6,473 nucleotides of DNA from Alistipes sp. GTDB lineage: Bacteria; Bacteroidota; Bacteroidia; Bacteroidales; Rikenellaceae. The translations under genes were made by a program, and so were the position numbers. Positions 1-5,939 of this stretch are shown here, piece by piece. The stretch lies in assembly GCA_017561105.1 (NCBI GenBank), contig JAFZDR010000111.1:1-6473 (forward strand). Reading direction: 5' to 3'. The number at the start of each line of letters is the position of its first letter. Within the stretch, counting starts at the first letter, position 1. The notes beneath the pieces are model-generated. The model did no database searches and was not told where the DNA came from. It saw only the letters and a program-made list of their open reading frames with translations.

Positions 1-1313
1 AACGACTTGGCTACAAAGTAGCAACCACCCTCCGACTGACTACCACCGAACAAATCGCGCAATCCCTGCAACATCTTGTTGGCATACTCTGCACCCTCGC
101 GACGAGTGCAAGGGTGAGCAGGATCGTAGCAGGCGTGCGGTTTGATAATCGACAAGACATCGATATACTCCAAACCACGGAAGCCCAACTCGGCAACCTT
201 AGGCTCATAGTCAAGGAAGTATTTGTCGTGCGACTGCTTGTAGCAGATATTGAACATCTGACCTCCCGACCACGCGCGATTTGCCTGCAACGAGCCATCG
301 GGGTTCTTCGCCGCATCTGCGCCATTGTTCCAATCCGACGAAATCTCATAGCAATCGGTACGATTGGTATGTCCTACGATACGATATCCATTTTCCTGCG
401 CATACTTTATACACTCGCGCAACTTCTCCTCGCCACCGAGCGAAGGCTCAACAGGAAAGACCGTAGGATAGCGACCATCGTGTCCCTTGTGATTCCAACC
501 TACCAGACAGAGCTGAGCCTTCTCCACGCCTTGACGCTTCAACTCGTCAACAATATCCTTAACTTGGCCGAAAGTTACAGCAACACGCATCTCAGGCTCA
601 TTCTCCAAAGTTTGATGTTCAACAGGTGTCGGCACAGGCTTCCACCCCTGACGAATACGAATTTCGGGAGCAGTTGCGGCGTAGGCAAGATGCTCATTAT
701 CCTTCACGCGCTCCTTCAACATTTGAGGCATTTGATTGCTCTCGATGAGGTACTCACGATAACGACGCGCCATCGCGCTATAATTCTCCTCGCCCTTAGG
801 CATTGGATAGAAATCAATCACAAGTGGCTCATACGCACCGCACTTCGAGATATCGTAGTCGTAAGAGAATGTATATTTACCATCCTTGTGGCGGTAGGTC
901 TGAATGCTTTCAAACTGTAAGCTCTTTGCAATAGCGAGGTACGCACCGCGCTCGGTCTTGAGGCAGCTCATCGACATACGCAAGTTCTTGGCATCGCGCT
1001 TGAACTCCTGCATACCTGCGTGCTTGAAGCCATACAGAAGACCATCCTCAGCAACGAAATAACCCTCTTCACCATCGTTGGCACGAGCAAACGAAGGGGT
1101 AACTACCACCCTCGCAACACCCTCCAATGCCGAAGGCTCGATGCAGAGGTGGAGGTGGCGCTCACCAAACAAACCGCCTTTAGCCTCCAACACCACGGTC
1201 TTAACCTCGGTCGTACCATCCTTGTAGGTTATATTCAACTCGGCGCTCTCGTCTGCGCTATAGCACGCAACAAAAGCACAAGCAACAACCACTGCAAGCA
1301 AAAATTTTTTCAT
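1..1313 (-). CDS. Exported GH101/GH129-related (DUF5696-like) glycosidase, 3' part missing
   Basis: I translated this frame by hand from the ATG at 1313-1311. It stays open for 437 codons to the window edge, so the C-terminus lies outside. MKKFLLAVVVACAFVAC is a signal peptide: either signal peptidase I cuts after YSA (residue 20), or a weak lipobox at C12 or C17 makes it a lipoprotein. Residues 21-220 look beta-rich, like an N-terminal sandwich. A barrel-like part follows, with GWNHKGHDGRYP (272-283), PSLGGEEKL (290-298), HTNRTDCY (315-322), EYIDVL (382-387), CYDPAHPCTRREG (395-407) and SQSEGGC (425-431). This pattern recalls GH129/DUF5696 proteins related to GH101 endo-alpha-N-acetylgalactosaminidases. 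By inference D385 (nucleophile) and E428 (acid/base) are catalytic candidates, fitting a retaining Asp/Glu enzyme acting on alpha-linked GalNAc or galactose, perhaps mucin glycans. Substrate is unproven. The gene has its own promoter, and no SusC/SusD genes are visible nearby. Confidence 0.8.
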   Translation of the reverse strand, partial: MKKFLLAVVVACAFVACYSADESAELNITYKDGTTEVKTVVLEAKGGLFGERHLHLCIEPSALEGVARVVVTPSFARANDGEEGYFVAEDGLLYGFKHAGMQEFKRDAKNLRMSMSCLKTERGAYLAIAKSLQFESIQTYRHKDGKYTFSYDYDISKCGAYEPLVIDFYPMPKGEENYSAMARRYREYLIESNQMPQMLKERVKDNEHLAYAATAPEIRIRQGWKPVPTPVEHQTLENEPEMRVAVTFGQVKDIVDELKRQGVEKAQLCLVGWNHKGHDGRYPTVFPVEPSLGGEEKLRECIKYAQENGYRIVGHTNRTDCYEISSDWNNGADAAKNPDGSLQANRAWSGGQMFNICYKQSHDKYFLDYEPKVAELGFRGLEYIDVLSIIKPHACYDPAHPCTRREGAEYANKMLQGLRDLFGGSQSEGGCYFVAKS

Positions 1314-1329
1314 AGGATTTCTTCAGTTT

Positions 1330-1347
1330 TTTGTACTATGGTACAAA
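1330..1347. repeat. Perfect 7+7 inverted repeat over the glycosidase transcription start
   Basis: TTTGTAC (1330-1336) and GTACAAA (1341-1347) are perfect inverted arms around a 4-bp centre (TATG). The right arm overlaps four bases of the -7 box and the centre covers the predicted start site. The position suits a repressor operator, but no regulator is encoded nearby, so this role is inference. Confidence 0.5.
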
Positions 1348-1375
1348 TATAGAGATTTTCTACCAAAAAAGCAAT
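1344..1375 (-). promoter_or_regulatory. Bacteroidetes-type promoter of the glycosidase gene
   Basis: On the minus strand, TATATTTG (1351-1344) matches the -7 consensus TAnnTTTG exactly. ATTG (1375-1372), a one-mismatch -33 box, lies 20 bp upstream, the usual spacing. Predicted transcription start is near 1340, giving a leader of about 27 nt before the ATG at 1313 with no Shine-Dalgarno. The -33 box abuts the aspS terminator stem, and the terminator T-run lies inside the spacer. Confidence 0.65.
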
Positions 1376-1401
1376 CGCTCCGACTTGAAAAATCGGAGCG
1401 A
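1365..1401 (-). terminator. Rho-independent terminator of aspS
   Basis: Read on the minus strand, TCGCTCCGA (1401-1393) pairs perfectly with TCGGAGCGA (1383-1375) across a 9-nt loop. TTGC and a run of six T (1370-1365) follow. It lies about 80 nt after the aspS stop, so the transcript would carry a short 3' UTR. A weaker hairpin (CCCG, 4-nt loop, CGGG) lies in that UTR near 1437-1445. No gene is seen in 1402-1480. Confidence 0.75.
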
Positions 1402-1480
1402 CTGACATAATTATTTCAAATTCCTTACTCAAACCCGACAGCGGGCCTGACAAGCGTAATTTCAAGAGTTGCGAGGCGTA

Positions 1481-3235
1481 CTACTTCTCGAATGGAACGA
1501 GCGAGAGATAGAGCTCCTCGAGCTGTGCCGGATCGATTGGTGATGGACCGTCGAGCATAACATCACGACCTGCATTGTTCTTAGGGAACGCGATAAAGTC
1601 ACGAATAGATTCTACGCCACCGAACAACGAGCAAAGACGGTCGAAACCGAATGCCAAACCACCGTGAGGCGGTGCACCATAGCGGAATGCGTTAATCAAG
1701 AAGCCGAACTGAGCCTCAACCTGCTCCGGAGTGAAGCCCAAGCACTTAAAGATAAGCGACTGTAACTTAGGATCGTGGATACGGATAGAACCACCACCGA
1801 TCTCGGTACCGTTACAAACAAAGTCGTATGCGTTAGCACGAACTGCGCCAGGATCGCTCTCCAACTTATCAACATCCTCCAACTTTGGCGATGTGAATGG
1901 GTGGTGCTTAGCGTAGAAACGCTCAGTCTCATCATCCCACTCGAACATTGGGAAGTCAACAACCCAAAGTGGTGCAAACTTCTTAGGATCGCGCAAGCCA
2001 AGCTGCTCGGCAACCTCCAAACGAAGTGCGCACAACTGTGTGAGAGCCTTATACTTCTTACCGCAGAGGATCAAGCACAAGTCACCCGCCTTAGCACCCA
2101 AGCGCTCAGCGATAGCCTGCAACTCCTCTGGCGAGAAGAACTTATCGATAGACGACTTAATGCCGCCCTCTTCAACCTTAATCCAAATCAGGCCCTTGGC
2201 ACCTACCTGCGGACGCTTAACATAGTCTGTCAAGGCGTCAATCTGCTTGCGAGTGTACGAAGCGCAACCTGTAGCCGCAAAACCTACAACATACTCAGCA
2301 TCATCGAATACCGAGAAGTTGTGGCCATGAGCCAAGTCGGTAATATCCGAGAACTCCATGCCGAAACGCAAATCCGGCTTATCCGAACCATACTTCTCCA
2401 TCGCCTCGCTCCATGGCATACGACGGAATGGCTCTGTAAACTCGATATTCAAGACGCTCTTGAACATATGCTTAGCCCAGCGCTCGAAGATCTCGAGGAT
2501 ATCCTCCTGCTCTACGAACGACATCTCGCAGTCGATCTGTGTAAACTCTGGCTGACGGTCTGCACGCAAATCCTCGTCGCGGAAGCAGCGTACAATCTGG
2601 AAGTAGCGGTCGTAACCCGAAACCATCAACAACTGCTTCAAAGTCTGTGGCGACTGTGGCAAAGCGTAGAACTCGTTAGGATTCATACGCGAAGGCACAA
2701 CGAAGTCGCGAGCACCCTCCGGAGTAGACTTGATGAGGTAAGGGGTCTCAATCTCGAGGAAGCCCTCACCATCGAGGAAACGACGAATCTCCTGAGCCAT
2801 CTTGTGGCGGAGAATCATATTACGCTGCAATGGTGGACGGCGAAGGTCGAGGTAACGATACTTCATACGAAGATCATCGCCACCATCCGAGTTCTCCTCG
2901 ATTGTGAATGGAGGAATAACCGCCTGGTTCAAAATGTTAATCTTCTCTGCAACAACCTCGATATCGCCTGTAGGCATCTTAGCGTTCTTCGACTCGCGCT
3001 CGATAACGCGGCCCACAACCTGCACTACGCACTCGCGGCCGAGCTTCGATGCAGCCTCCTTGGTAGCCTCGTCAGAGTGCTCCTCAACAACGATCTGAGT
3101 GATACCATAACGGTCGCGGAGGTCAATAAATGTCATTGCTCCGAGGTTGCGCACCTTCTGCACCCAACCTGCCAATGTTACTGTCTGTCCGACATTTGTG
3201 GCACGCAATTCGCCACAAGTATTACTTCTATACAT
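1481..3235 (-). CDS. aspS: Aspartyl-tRNA synthetase
   Basis: This class II cytosolic enzyme activates aspartate with ATP and loads it on tRNA-Asp. The length, 584 residues, is normal for the bacterial type. The N-terminal OB-fold anticodon-binding domain covers about 1-105 ([19 protein letters not shown]). The catalytic core starts near 125. Motif 1 is around 159-183. LPQSPQ (192-197) binds aspartate and the A76 end. Motif 2 is [19 protein letters not shown] (217-235), and motif 3 is GLAFGFDRL (526-534). The bacterial GAD insertion lies about 294-410, and the C-terminus holds [10 protein letters not shown]. Leu31 in RNLG matches the leucine linked to tRNA-Asp-only (discriminating) enzymes, whereas His at this place marks many non-discriminating ones; this suggests a separate AsnRS. 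The first ATG fits the family start ([11 protein letters not shown]). It is divergent from tadA and ends in a terminator. Confidence 0.98.
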   Translation of the reverse strand: MYRSNTCGELRATNVGQTVTLAGWVQKVRNLGAMTFIDLRDRYGITQIVVEEHSDEATKEAASKLGRECVVQVVGRVIERESKNAKMPTGDIEVVAEKINILNQAVIPPFTIEENSDGGDDLRMKYRYLDLRRPPLQRNMILRHKMAQEIRRFLDGEGFLEIETPYLIKSTPEGARDFVVPSRMNPNEFYALPQSPQTLKQLLMVSGYDRYFQIVRCFRDEDLRADRQPEFTQIDCEMSFVEQEDILEIFERWAKHMFKSVLNIEFTEPFRRMPWSEAMEKYGSDKPDLRFGMEFSDITDLAHGHNFSVFDDAEYVVGFAATGCASYTRKQIDALTDYVKRPQVGAKGLIWIKVEEGGIKSSIDKFFSPEELQAIAERLGAKAGDLCLILCGKKYKALTQLCALRLEVAEQLGLRDPKKFAPLWVVDFPMFEWDDETERFYAKHHPFTSPKLEDVDKLESDPGAVRANAYDFVCNGTEIGGGSIRIHDPKLQSLIFKCLGFTPEQVEAQFGFLINAFRYGAPPHGGLAFGFDRLCSLFGGVESIRDFIAFPKNNAGRDVMLDGPSPIDPAQLEELYLSLVPFEK

Positions 3236-3256
3236 AGAGTTTTATATTATATTTTG

Positions 3257-3264
3257 TATCTTTG
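3257..3264 (+). promoter_or_regulatory. Predicted -7 box of the tadA promoter
   Basis: TATCTTTG (3257-3264) fits TAnnTTTG. The predicted start near 3268 leaves a leader of about 29 nt, A-rich and without Shine-Dalgarno, before the tadA ATG at 3297. No good TTTG -33 box occurs 19-21 bp upstream, where the sequence is AT-rich and overlaps the aspS leader and start codon. Confidence 0.5.
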
Positions 3265-3279
3265 TCGCCAAATAACCCA

Positions 3280-3287
3280 CAAAGTTA
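3280..3287 (-). promoter_or_regulatory. Predicted -7 box of the aspS promoter
   Basis: TAACTTTG on the minus strand (3287-3280) fits TAnnTTTG. The predicted start near 3276 gives a leader of about 40 nt to the aspS ATG at 3235. The only -33 candidate, ATTG at 3308-3305, sits 17 bp away, shorter than usual and inside the tadA coding sequence. It forms an inverted pair with the tadA -7 box. Confidence 0.55.
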
Positions 3288-3296
3288 CAAAAAATT

Positions 3297-3743
3297 ATGG
3301 AAATCAATCGCGAAAAAGACGAAAAATATATGCGTTTAGCTATCGAAGAGGCTAAACTTGCACTAAAAGCCGACGAAGTACCCATCGGAGCGATCATTGT
3401 ATCGGGTGGATGCATCGTTGGACGAGGACACAATCTTGTCGAGACTTTGGTCGATGTAACGGCACATGCCGAGATTCAGGCAATCACTGCAGCCTCCTCC
3501 ACTATCGGCGGAAAATATCTCAACGACTGCACACTCTATGTTACCGTCGAGCCTTGCCCGATGTGCGCAGGAGCGTTGGCCTGGAGTCAGATCGGTCGTA
3601 TAGTTTACGGCGCATCCGACACAAAAAGAGGATTTTCGACCATCTCGAACAATATGCTTCACCCTAAAACCGTTGTTACTGCAGGAGTGCTTCGCGAGGA
3701 GTGTGAGCGACTTATGACCGATTTTTTTGCAAAACTCCGATAA
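3297..3743 (+). CDS. tadA: tRNA-specific adenosine deaminase
   Basis: TadA deaminates adenosine 34 to inosine in tRNA-Arg(ACG), letting one tRNA read CGU, CGC and CGA. The protein of 148 residues has the full cytidine/deoxycytidylate deaminase zinc site. H57-A58-E59 supplies one zinc ligand and the proton-shuttling glutamate, and PCPMC (86-90) supplies C87 and C90. The same residue numbers apply in E. coli TadA. EVPIGAIIV (27-35) is the early-strand signature that helps separate TadA from other deaminases, and the C-terminal helix (VLREECERLMTDFF) is typical. Start: the ATG at 3297 gives the normal N-terminal helix; the next, M12, would remove part of it. It is divergent from aspS. No terminator follows, and the promoter of the next gene begins inside its last codons, so some read-through is likely. 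A guanine deaminase is the alternative but less likely. Confidence 0.95.
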   Translation: MEINREKDEKYMRLAIEEAKLALKADEVPIGAIIVSGGCIVGRGHNLVETLVDVTAHAEIQAITAASSTIGGKYLNDCTLYVTVEPCPMCAGALAWSQIGRIVYGASDTKRGFSTISNNMLHPKTVVTAGVLREECERLMTDFFAKLR

Positions 3744-3757
3744 GTTTTCTACCTTTG
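3726..3757 (+). promoter_or_regulatory. Strong Bacteroidetes promoter of the TPR protein gene
   Basis: TTTG (3726-3729), 20 bp, then TACCTTTG (3750-3757) is an exact match to both boxes of the Bacteroidetes promoter at standard spacing. The -33 box lies within the last codons of tadA. The predicted start near 3761 gives an A-rich leader of about 45 nt with no Shine-Dalgarno. The spacer carries a 6-bp inverted repeat, AAAACT (3731-3736) and AGTTTT (3743-3748), which could be a weak operator or chance. Confidence 0.8.
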
Positions 3758-3805
3758 CAGATTGAAACGCGAAATTTTAACAACAACAAAAATAGAAATT
3801 AAACT

Positions 3806-4774
3806 ATGAAGAAGTTATTCGTAACAATGTGCGCGATTCTCGCCGTAGGTTTTGCTTCGGCACAGAGCGAGGTTATCGCTAAGTTCAACGAGGGTGTAAC
3901 TGCCATCCAGGGCAAGAACTACACTTCGGCAATCGCTCTTTTCGAGACCGTTATCGACAAGGGTATGGACTCTGAGGATAGCAAGGTGCTTACTTGCGTA
4001 AATACAGCAAAGAAGTATCTTCCTGTATGTTACCAGAATGTAGGTCTTTCGGCTGCTTCGCAGAAGAACTACACAAAGGCTATCGAGTACCTCACAAAGG
4101 CTGCTGAGGTAGCAGAGTTGTATGGCAACTCAACTGCAAAGCAGAAGGCAAACATGGTTCTCGCAAAGGTTTACCAGGTACAGGGTGGTGAGGCTTTCAA
4201 CGCAAAGGATTACGCTACTGCTGCTTCGGTATTCGAGAAGGGCTATGCTGCAAATCCTCGTAACACCGACATGGCTTTGAACCTCGCAACTTCATACTGC
4301 GAGTTGGGCAAGTACGATGAGGGTATGGCAATCTACGACAAGATCTGCAAGATGCCGGCTGACAAGTACGCTGCTGCTATCGCAAAGGCTGAGGCAAACA
4401 AGACTCTCTACACCAACAACAAGGTAGCAAGCATGCAGCAGGCAGGCGATTTCGACGGCGTAATCGCAATGGCTGAGAAGTTGCAGGCATCGGCTCCTGC
4501 TTTGGCAGAGAAGATCCGCATCGAGGCTTACAACGGCAAGAAGGATTATGCAAAGGTTATCGCTCTCGGCGAGACTGCTGCTGCAGCTCAGACAAGCGAG
4601 GAGGAGAAGAGCTCAATCTACTTCTTGGTAGGTGCTGCTCACAATGCTAAGTACAACGCAAGCGGCAACAAGGATGCAGCTTCGCGCGAGAGTGCTATTG
4701 CAGCATTGAAGAAGGTTACAGCAGGTGCAAGCGTAGAGGCTGCTAAGGCTGCTTTGGCCGACTTGGAGAAGTAA
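3806..4774 (+). CDS. Exported alanine-rich TPR-repeat protein
   Basis: The protein has 322 residues. MKKLFVTMCAILAVGFASA is a clear signal peptide with cleavage expected before Q20, which places it in the periplasm. The rest is alpha-helical with recurring TPR-like helix pairs at roughly 22-53 (NYTSAIALFETVIDKG), 72-104 (NYTKAIEYLTKAAEVA), 119-150 (DYATAASVFEKGYAANP), 155-183 (KYDEGMAIYDKI) and 205-256. A final helical part holds AIAALKKVTAGAS (298-310). TPR modules bind peptides or partner proteins; no catalytic motif is visible, so the partner is unknown. Lysines are almost all AAG and alanines mostly GCT or GCA. With the near-perfect promoter this suggests high expression. The gene is monocistronic, closed by a strong terminator. 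Proteins of this kind are common in Bacteroidales, usually annotated only as tetratricopeptide repeat protein. Confidence 0.88.
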   Translation: MKKLFVTMCAILAVGFASAQSEVIAKFNEGVTAIQGKNYTSAIALFETVIDKGMDSEDSKVLTCVNTAKKYLPVCYQNVGLSAASQKNYTKAIEYLTKAAEVAELYGNSTAKQKANMVLAKVYQVQGGEAFNAKDYATAASVFEKGYAANPRNTDMALNLATSYCELGKYDEGMAIYDKICKMPADKYAAAIAKAEANKTLYTNNKVASMQQAGDFDGVIAMAEKLQASAPALAEKIRIEAYNGKKDYAKVIALGETAAAAQTSEEEKSSIYFLVGAAHNAKYNASGNKDAASRESAIAALKKVTAGASVEAAKAALADLEK

Positions 4775-4794
4775 AAAAGTTTTCCAAAAAATAG

Positions 4795-4823
4795 AAAAGC
4801 AGGGTTCAAACCCTGCTTTTTTT
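4795..4823. terminator. Bidirectional terminator between convergent genes
   Basis: GCAGGGTT (4799-4806) pairs with AACCCTGC (4809-4816). Flanking AAAA (4795-4798) and TTTT (4817-4820) extend the stem, and the T-run continues to 4823. It follows the TPR gene stop by 20 nt. On the minus strand the same stem is followed by TTTTCTATTTTTT, so it can also end the DUF4252-like gene transcript, whose stop is at 4834. Confidence 0.9.
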
Positions 4824-4833
4824 GTCGCCCATA

Positions 4834-5343
4834 TTAGTTGCTCTTTGGGGATAAATCCAACGCCTCGACCTTGAGCACTCCGCCCATATAGATAAGCAAC
4901 TTCGCCCCCTTATCCTCGACGAACATAACAAGATCCGAAGCGACCATCGCCTTTTCATCTATCGCCACAAAGCCTCTGACACGCTCCCCGCCACCGAACT
5001 CGTTATTATCGAACTTAAACTCATGAAGTGTTGCGGAGTAGACATTCAATCTATCTTGGAGGGCAGCACACACCTCATTCGATGCCTTCGAGTGCTCGAT
5101 AATGATTATCGAATTGACACCGTCGAGAAACTCCTTGCCGAGCTTGGGTTTAAGTATCGCCTTAACAAATCCAAGGCCTTGCCCCTTCTGTATTACCACG
5201 CTATTCACACCCTTCGCATCCTTAAACTCTGCAACAATCTGCTTTACGGAGTCGGAAACCGAAATCGGCTGGTCGGCATATACACTCCAATTTGCAAATA
5301 GTAGTGCGAGAGCCAATAGCGAAGTCAATCGCATTCTTTTCAT
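4834..5343 (-). CDS. Exported DUF4252-like protein
   Basis: The protein has 169 residues. MKRMRLTSLLALALLFANWSVYA is a signal peptide with likely cleavage before D24, so the mature protein of about 146 residues is periplasmic; there is no lipobox cysteine. The mature part resembles DUF4252, a small Bacteroidetes domain of unknown function. It starts with a helix and strand (VKQIVAEFKDAKGVNSVVIQ, 33-52), then a basic stretch KAILKPKLGKEF (61-72), a strand VNSIIIIEH (76-84), a helix ASNEVCAALQDRL (87-99), and a strand pair ending in DLVMFVEDKGAKLLIYMGG (137-155). Sequence similarity was judged by eye only. DUF4252 genes often sit near ECF sigma factor genes, but none is here. The start is 31 bp after the MmcQ/YjbR stop and no TAnnTTTG box lies between, so co-transcription is likely. 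ATG at 5334 is an alternative start. Confidence 0.75.
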   Translation of the reverse strand: MKRMRLTSLLALALLFANWSVYADQPISVSDSVKQIVAEFKDAKGVNSVVIQKGQGLGFVKAILKPKLGKEFLDGVNSIIIIEHSKASNEVCAALQDRLNVYSATLHEFKFDNNEFGGGERVRGFVAIDEKAMVASDLVMFVEDKGAKLLIYMGGVLKVEALDLSPKSN

Positions 5344-5374
5344 TATTATCGTTGTTTGTTAAACATTTACCACT

Positions 5375-5773
5375 CTACTCTATCGGCTCGGCATCCTCGA
5401 TATTTGCATGACGCACCACCTCCATAATCTCCTCGCGCAGCGCCTTTGGCGTAACATTTTCGCGAATAACCGTAATGTATGAGTGGCGCACTTCGCGTTC
5501 GACAACCTCGCGAGGAAGTTGCTCGAAATAGATATCGTTCCAATGCCTCTTATTGAAATGCCAAGCCGGGGTTATTGCCGAGAGATACTCATCGCGCAAT
5601 ACCACCGCTCTATCGGGCTGACACTTTACAGCTATGCGCTCGGCGTGTTCTAACACACAGCAGGCAAACATTCGTCCACCCACCTTATACACCACAGCAT
5701 CATCGCCAAACGGCTGGCACTCCTCTACCAGCGGCAACGACAAGATATACTCTCGCAAATCAATAATATCCAT
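5375..5773 (-). CDS. MmcQ/YjbR-family protein
   Basis: This 132-residue cytosolic protein belongs to the MmcQ/YjbR (DUF419) family, a small fold related to double-wing or CyaY-like folds and often suggested to bind DNA, with no proven reaction. Family marks are the N-terminal helix MDIIDLREYILSLPLVEE (1-18), PFGDDAVVYKVGGRMFA (21-37), the strand and turn IAVKCQPDRAVVLRDEY (47-63), the AWHFNKRHWNDIYF block (70-83, usually around a conserved HW), and RHSYITVI (96-103) before the C-terminal helix. Length is normal for the family. The start matches the family N-terminus and no other start codon would keep it. A -7 promoter box ends only four bases before this ATG, so the transcript may be leaderless. 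The DUF4252-like gene follows after 31 bp, probably in one transcript. YjbR domains sit in varied contexts, so this gives no firm role. Confidence 0.88.
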   Translation of the reverse strand: MDIIDLREYILSLPLVEECQPFGDDAVVYKVGGRMFACCVLEHAERIAVKCQPDRAVVLRDEYLSAITPAWHFNKRHWNDIYFEQLPREVVEREVRHSYITVIRENVTPKALREEIMEVVRHANIEDAEPIE

Positions 5774-5777
5774 ACGA

Positions 5778-5785
5778 CAAAGATA
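5778..5785 (-). promoter_or_regulatory. Candidate -7 box directly before the MmcQ/YjbR start codon
   Basis: TATCTTTG (5785-5778, minus strand) fits TAnnTTTG and is separated from the ATG at 5773 by only CGTA-like bases (5777-5774). If used, transcription would begin at or within one or two bases of the start codon. No TTTG -33 box lies 19-21 bp upstream, so the call rests on the -7 element alone. Confidence 0.45.
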
Positions 5786-5861
5786 ATAAATTTTTCGATT
5801 AGTAGAGTGAGAATCTATTAGAACGGTATTTCATTTAAGGAGATGACCGCAAGGCAAATAA

Positions 5862-5908
5862 GAAGCCGAGTACGCAACATACTTGTCGTATGTGAGCAAC
5901 TCGGCTTC
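5862..5908 (-). terminator. Two-tier hairpin, probable terminator of the C1 peptidase gene
   Basis: GAAGCCGAGT (5862-5871) and ACTCGGCTTC (5899-5908) form a perfect 10-bp stem. Inside it ACATAC (5877-5882) pairs with GTATGT (5888-5893) around a 5-nt loop, separated from the outer stem by a symmetrical 5x5 internal loop. On the minus strand the stem is followed by TTATTTG, only moderately T-rich, about 30 nt beyond the peptidase stop. A terminator is the simplest reading. The rest of the gap (5786-5861) shows nothing recognisable. Confidence 0.55.
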
Positions 5909-5919
5909 CGAAGTTTAAC

Positions 5920-5933
5920 GCAGCAAACGCTGC
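5920..5933. repeat. Short hairpin just after the C1 peptidase stop
   Basis: GCAGC (5920-5924) and GCTGC (5929-5933) pair around an AAAC loop, six bases beyond the peptidase stop codon. No T-run follows on either strand, so it is not a good terminator by itself; it may protect the mRNA 3' end or assist the larger hairpin at 5862-5908. Confidence 0.4.
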
Positions 5934-5939
5934 TTAAAA

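Noticed and set aside
114..920. 268-codon plus-strand ORF
   Set aside because: It is the register-aligned mirror of the minus-strand glycosidase frame, which has a signal peptide, a promoter and family motifs. The plus-strand product is leucine/arginine-rich with no recognisable domain.
1020..1352. 110-codon plus-strand ORF with a tail beyond the glycosidase start
   Set aside because: Most of it mirrors the signal-peptide end of the glycosidase, and it then crosses the promoter region. No family resemblance.
1775..3355. 526-codon plus-strand ORF over aspS
   Set aside because: It is antisense to a clearly conserved aspS in the same codon register and runs on into tadA out of frame. It has no domain, promoter or start context; codon bias explains it.
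5353..5365. Inverted repeat TGTTT-GTT-AAACA between the MmcQ/YjbR and DUF4252-like genes
   Set aside because: Arms are only 5 bp in AT-rich sequence and no -7 box accompanies it; chance is likely.
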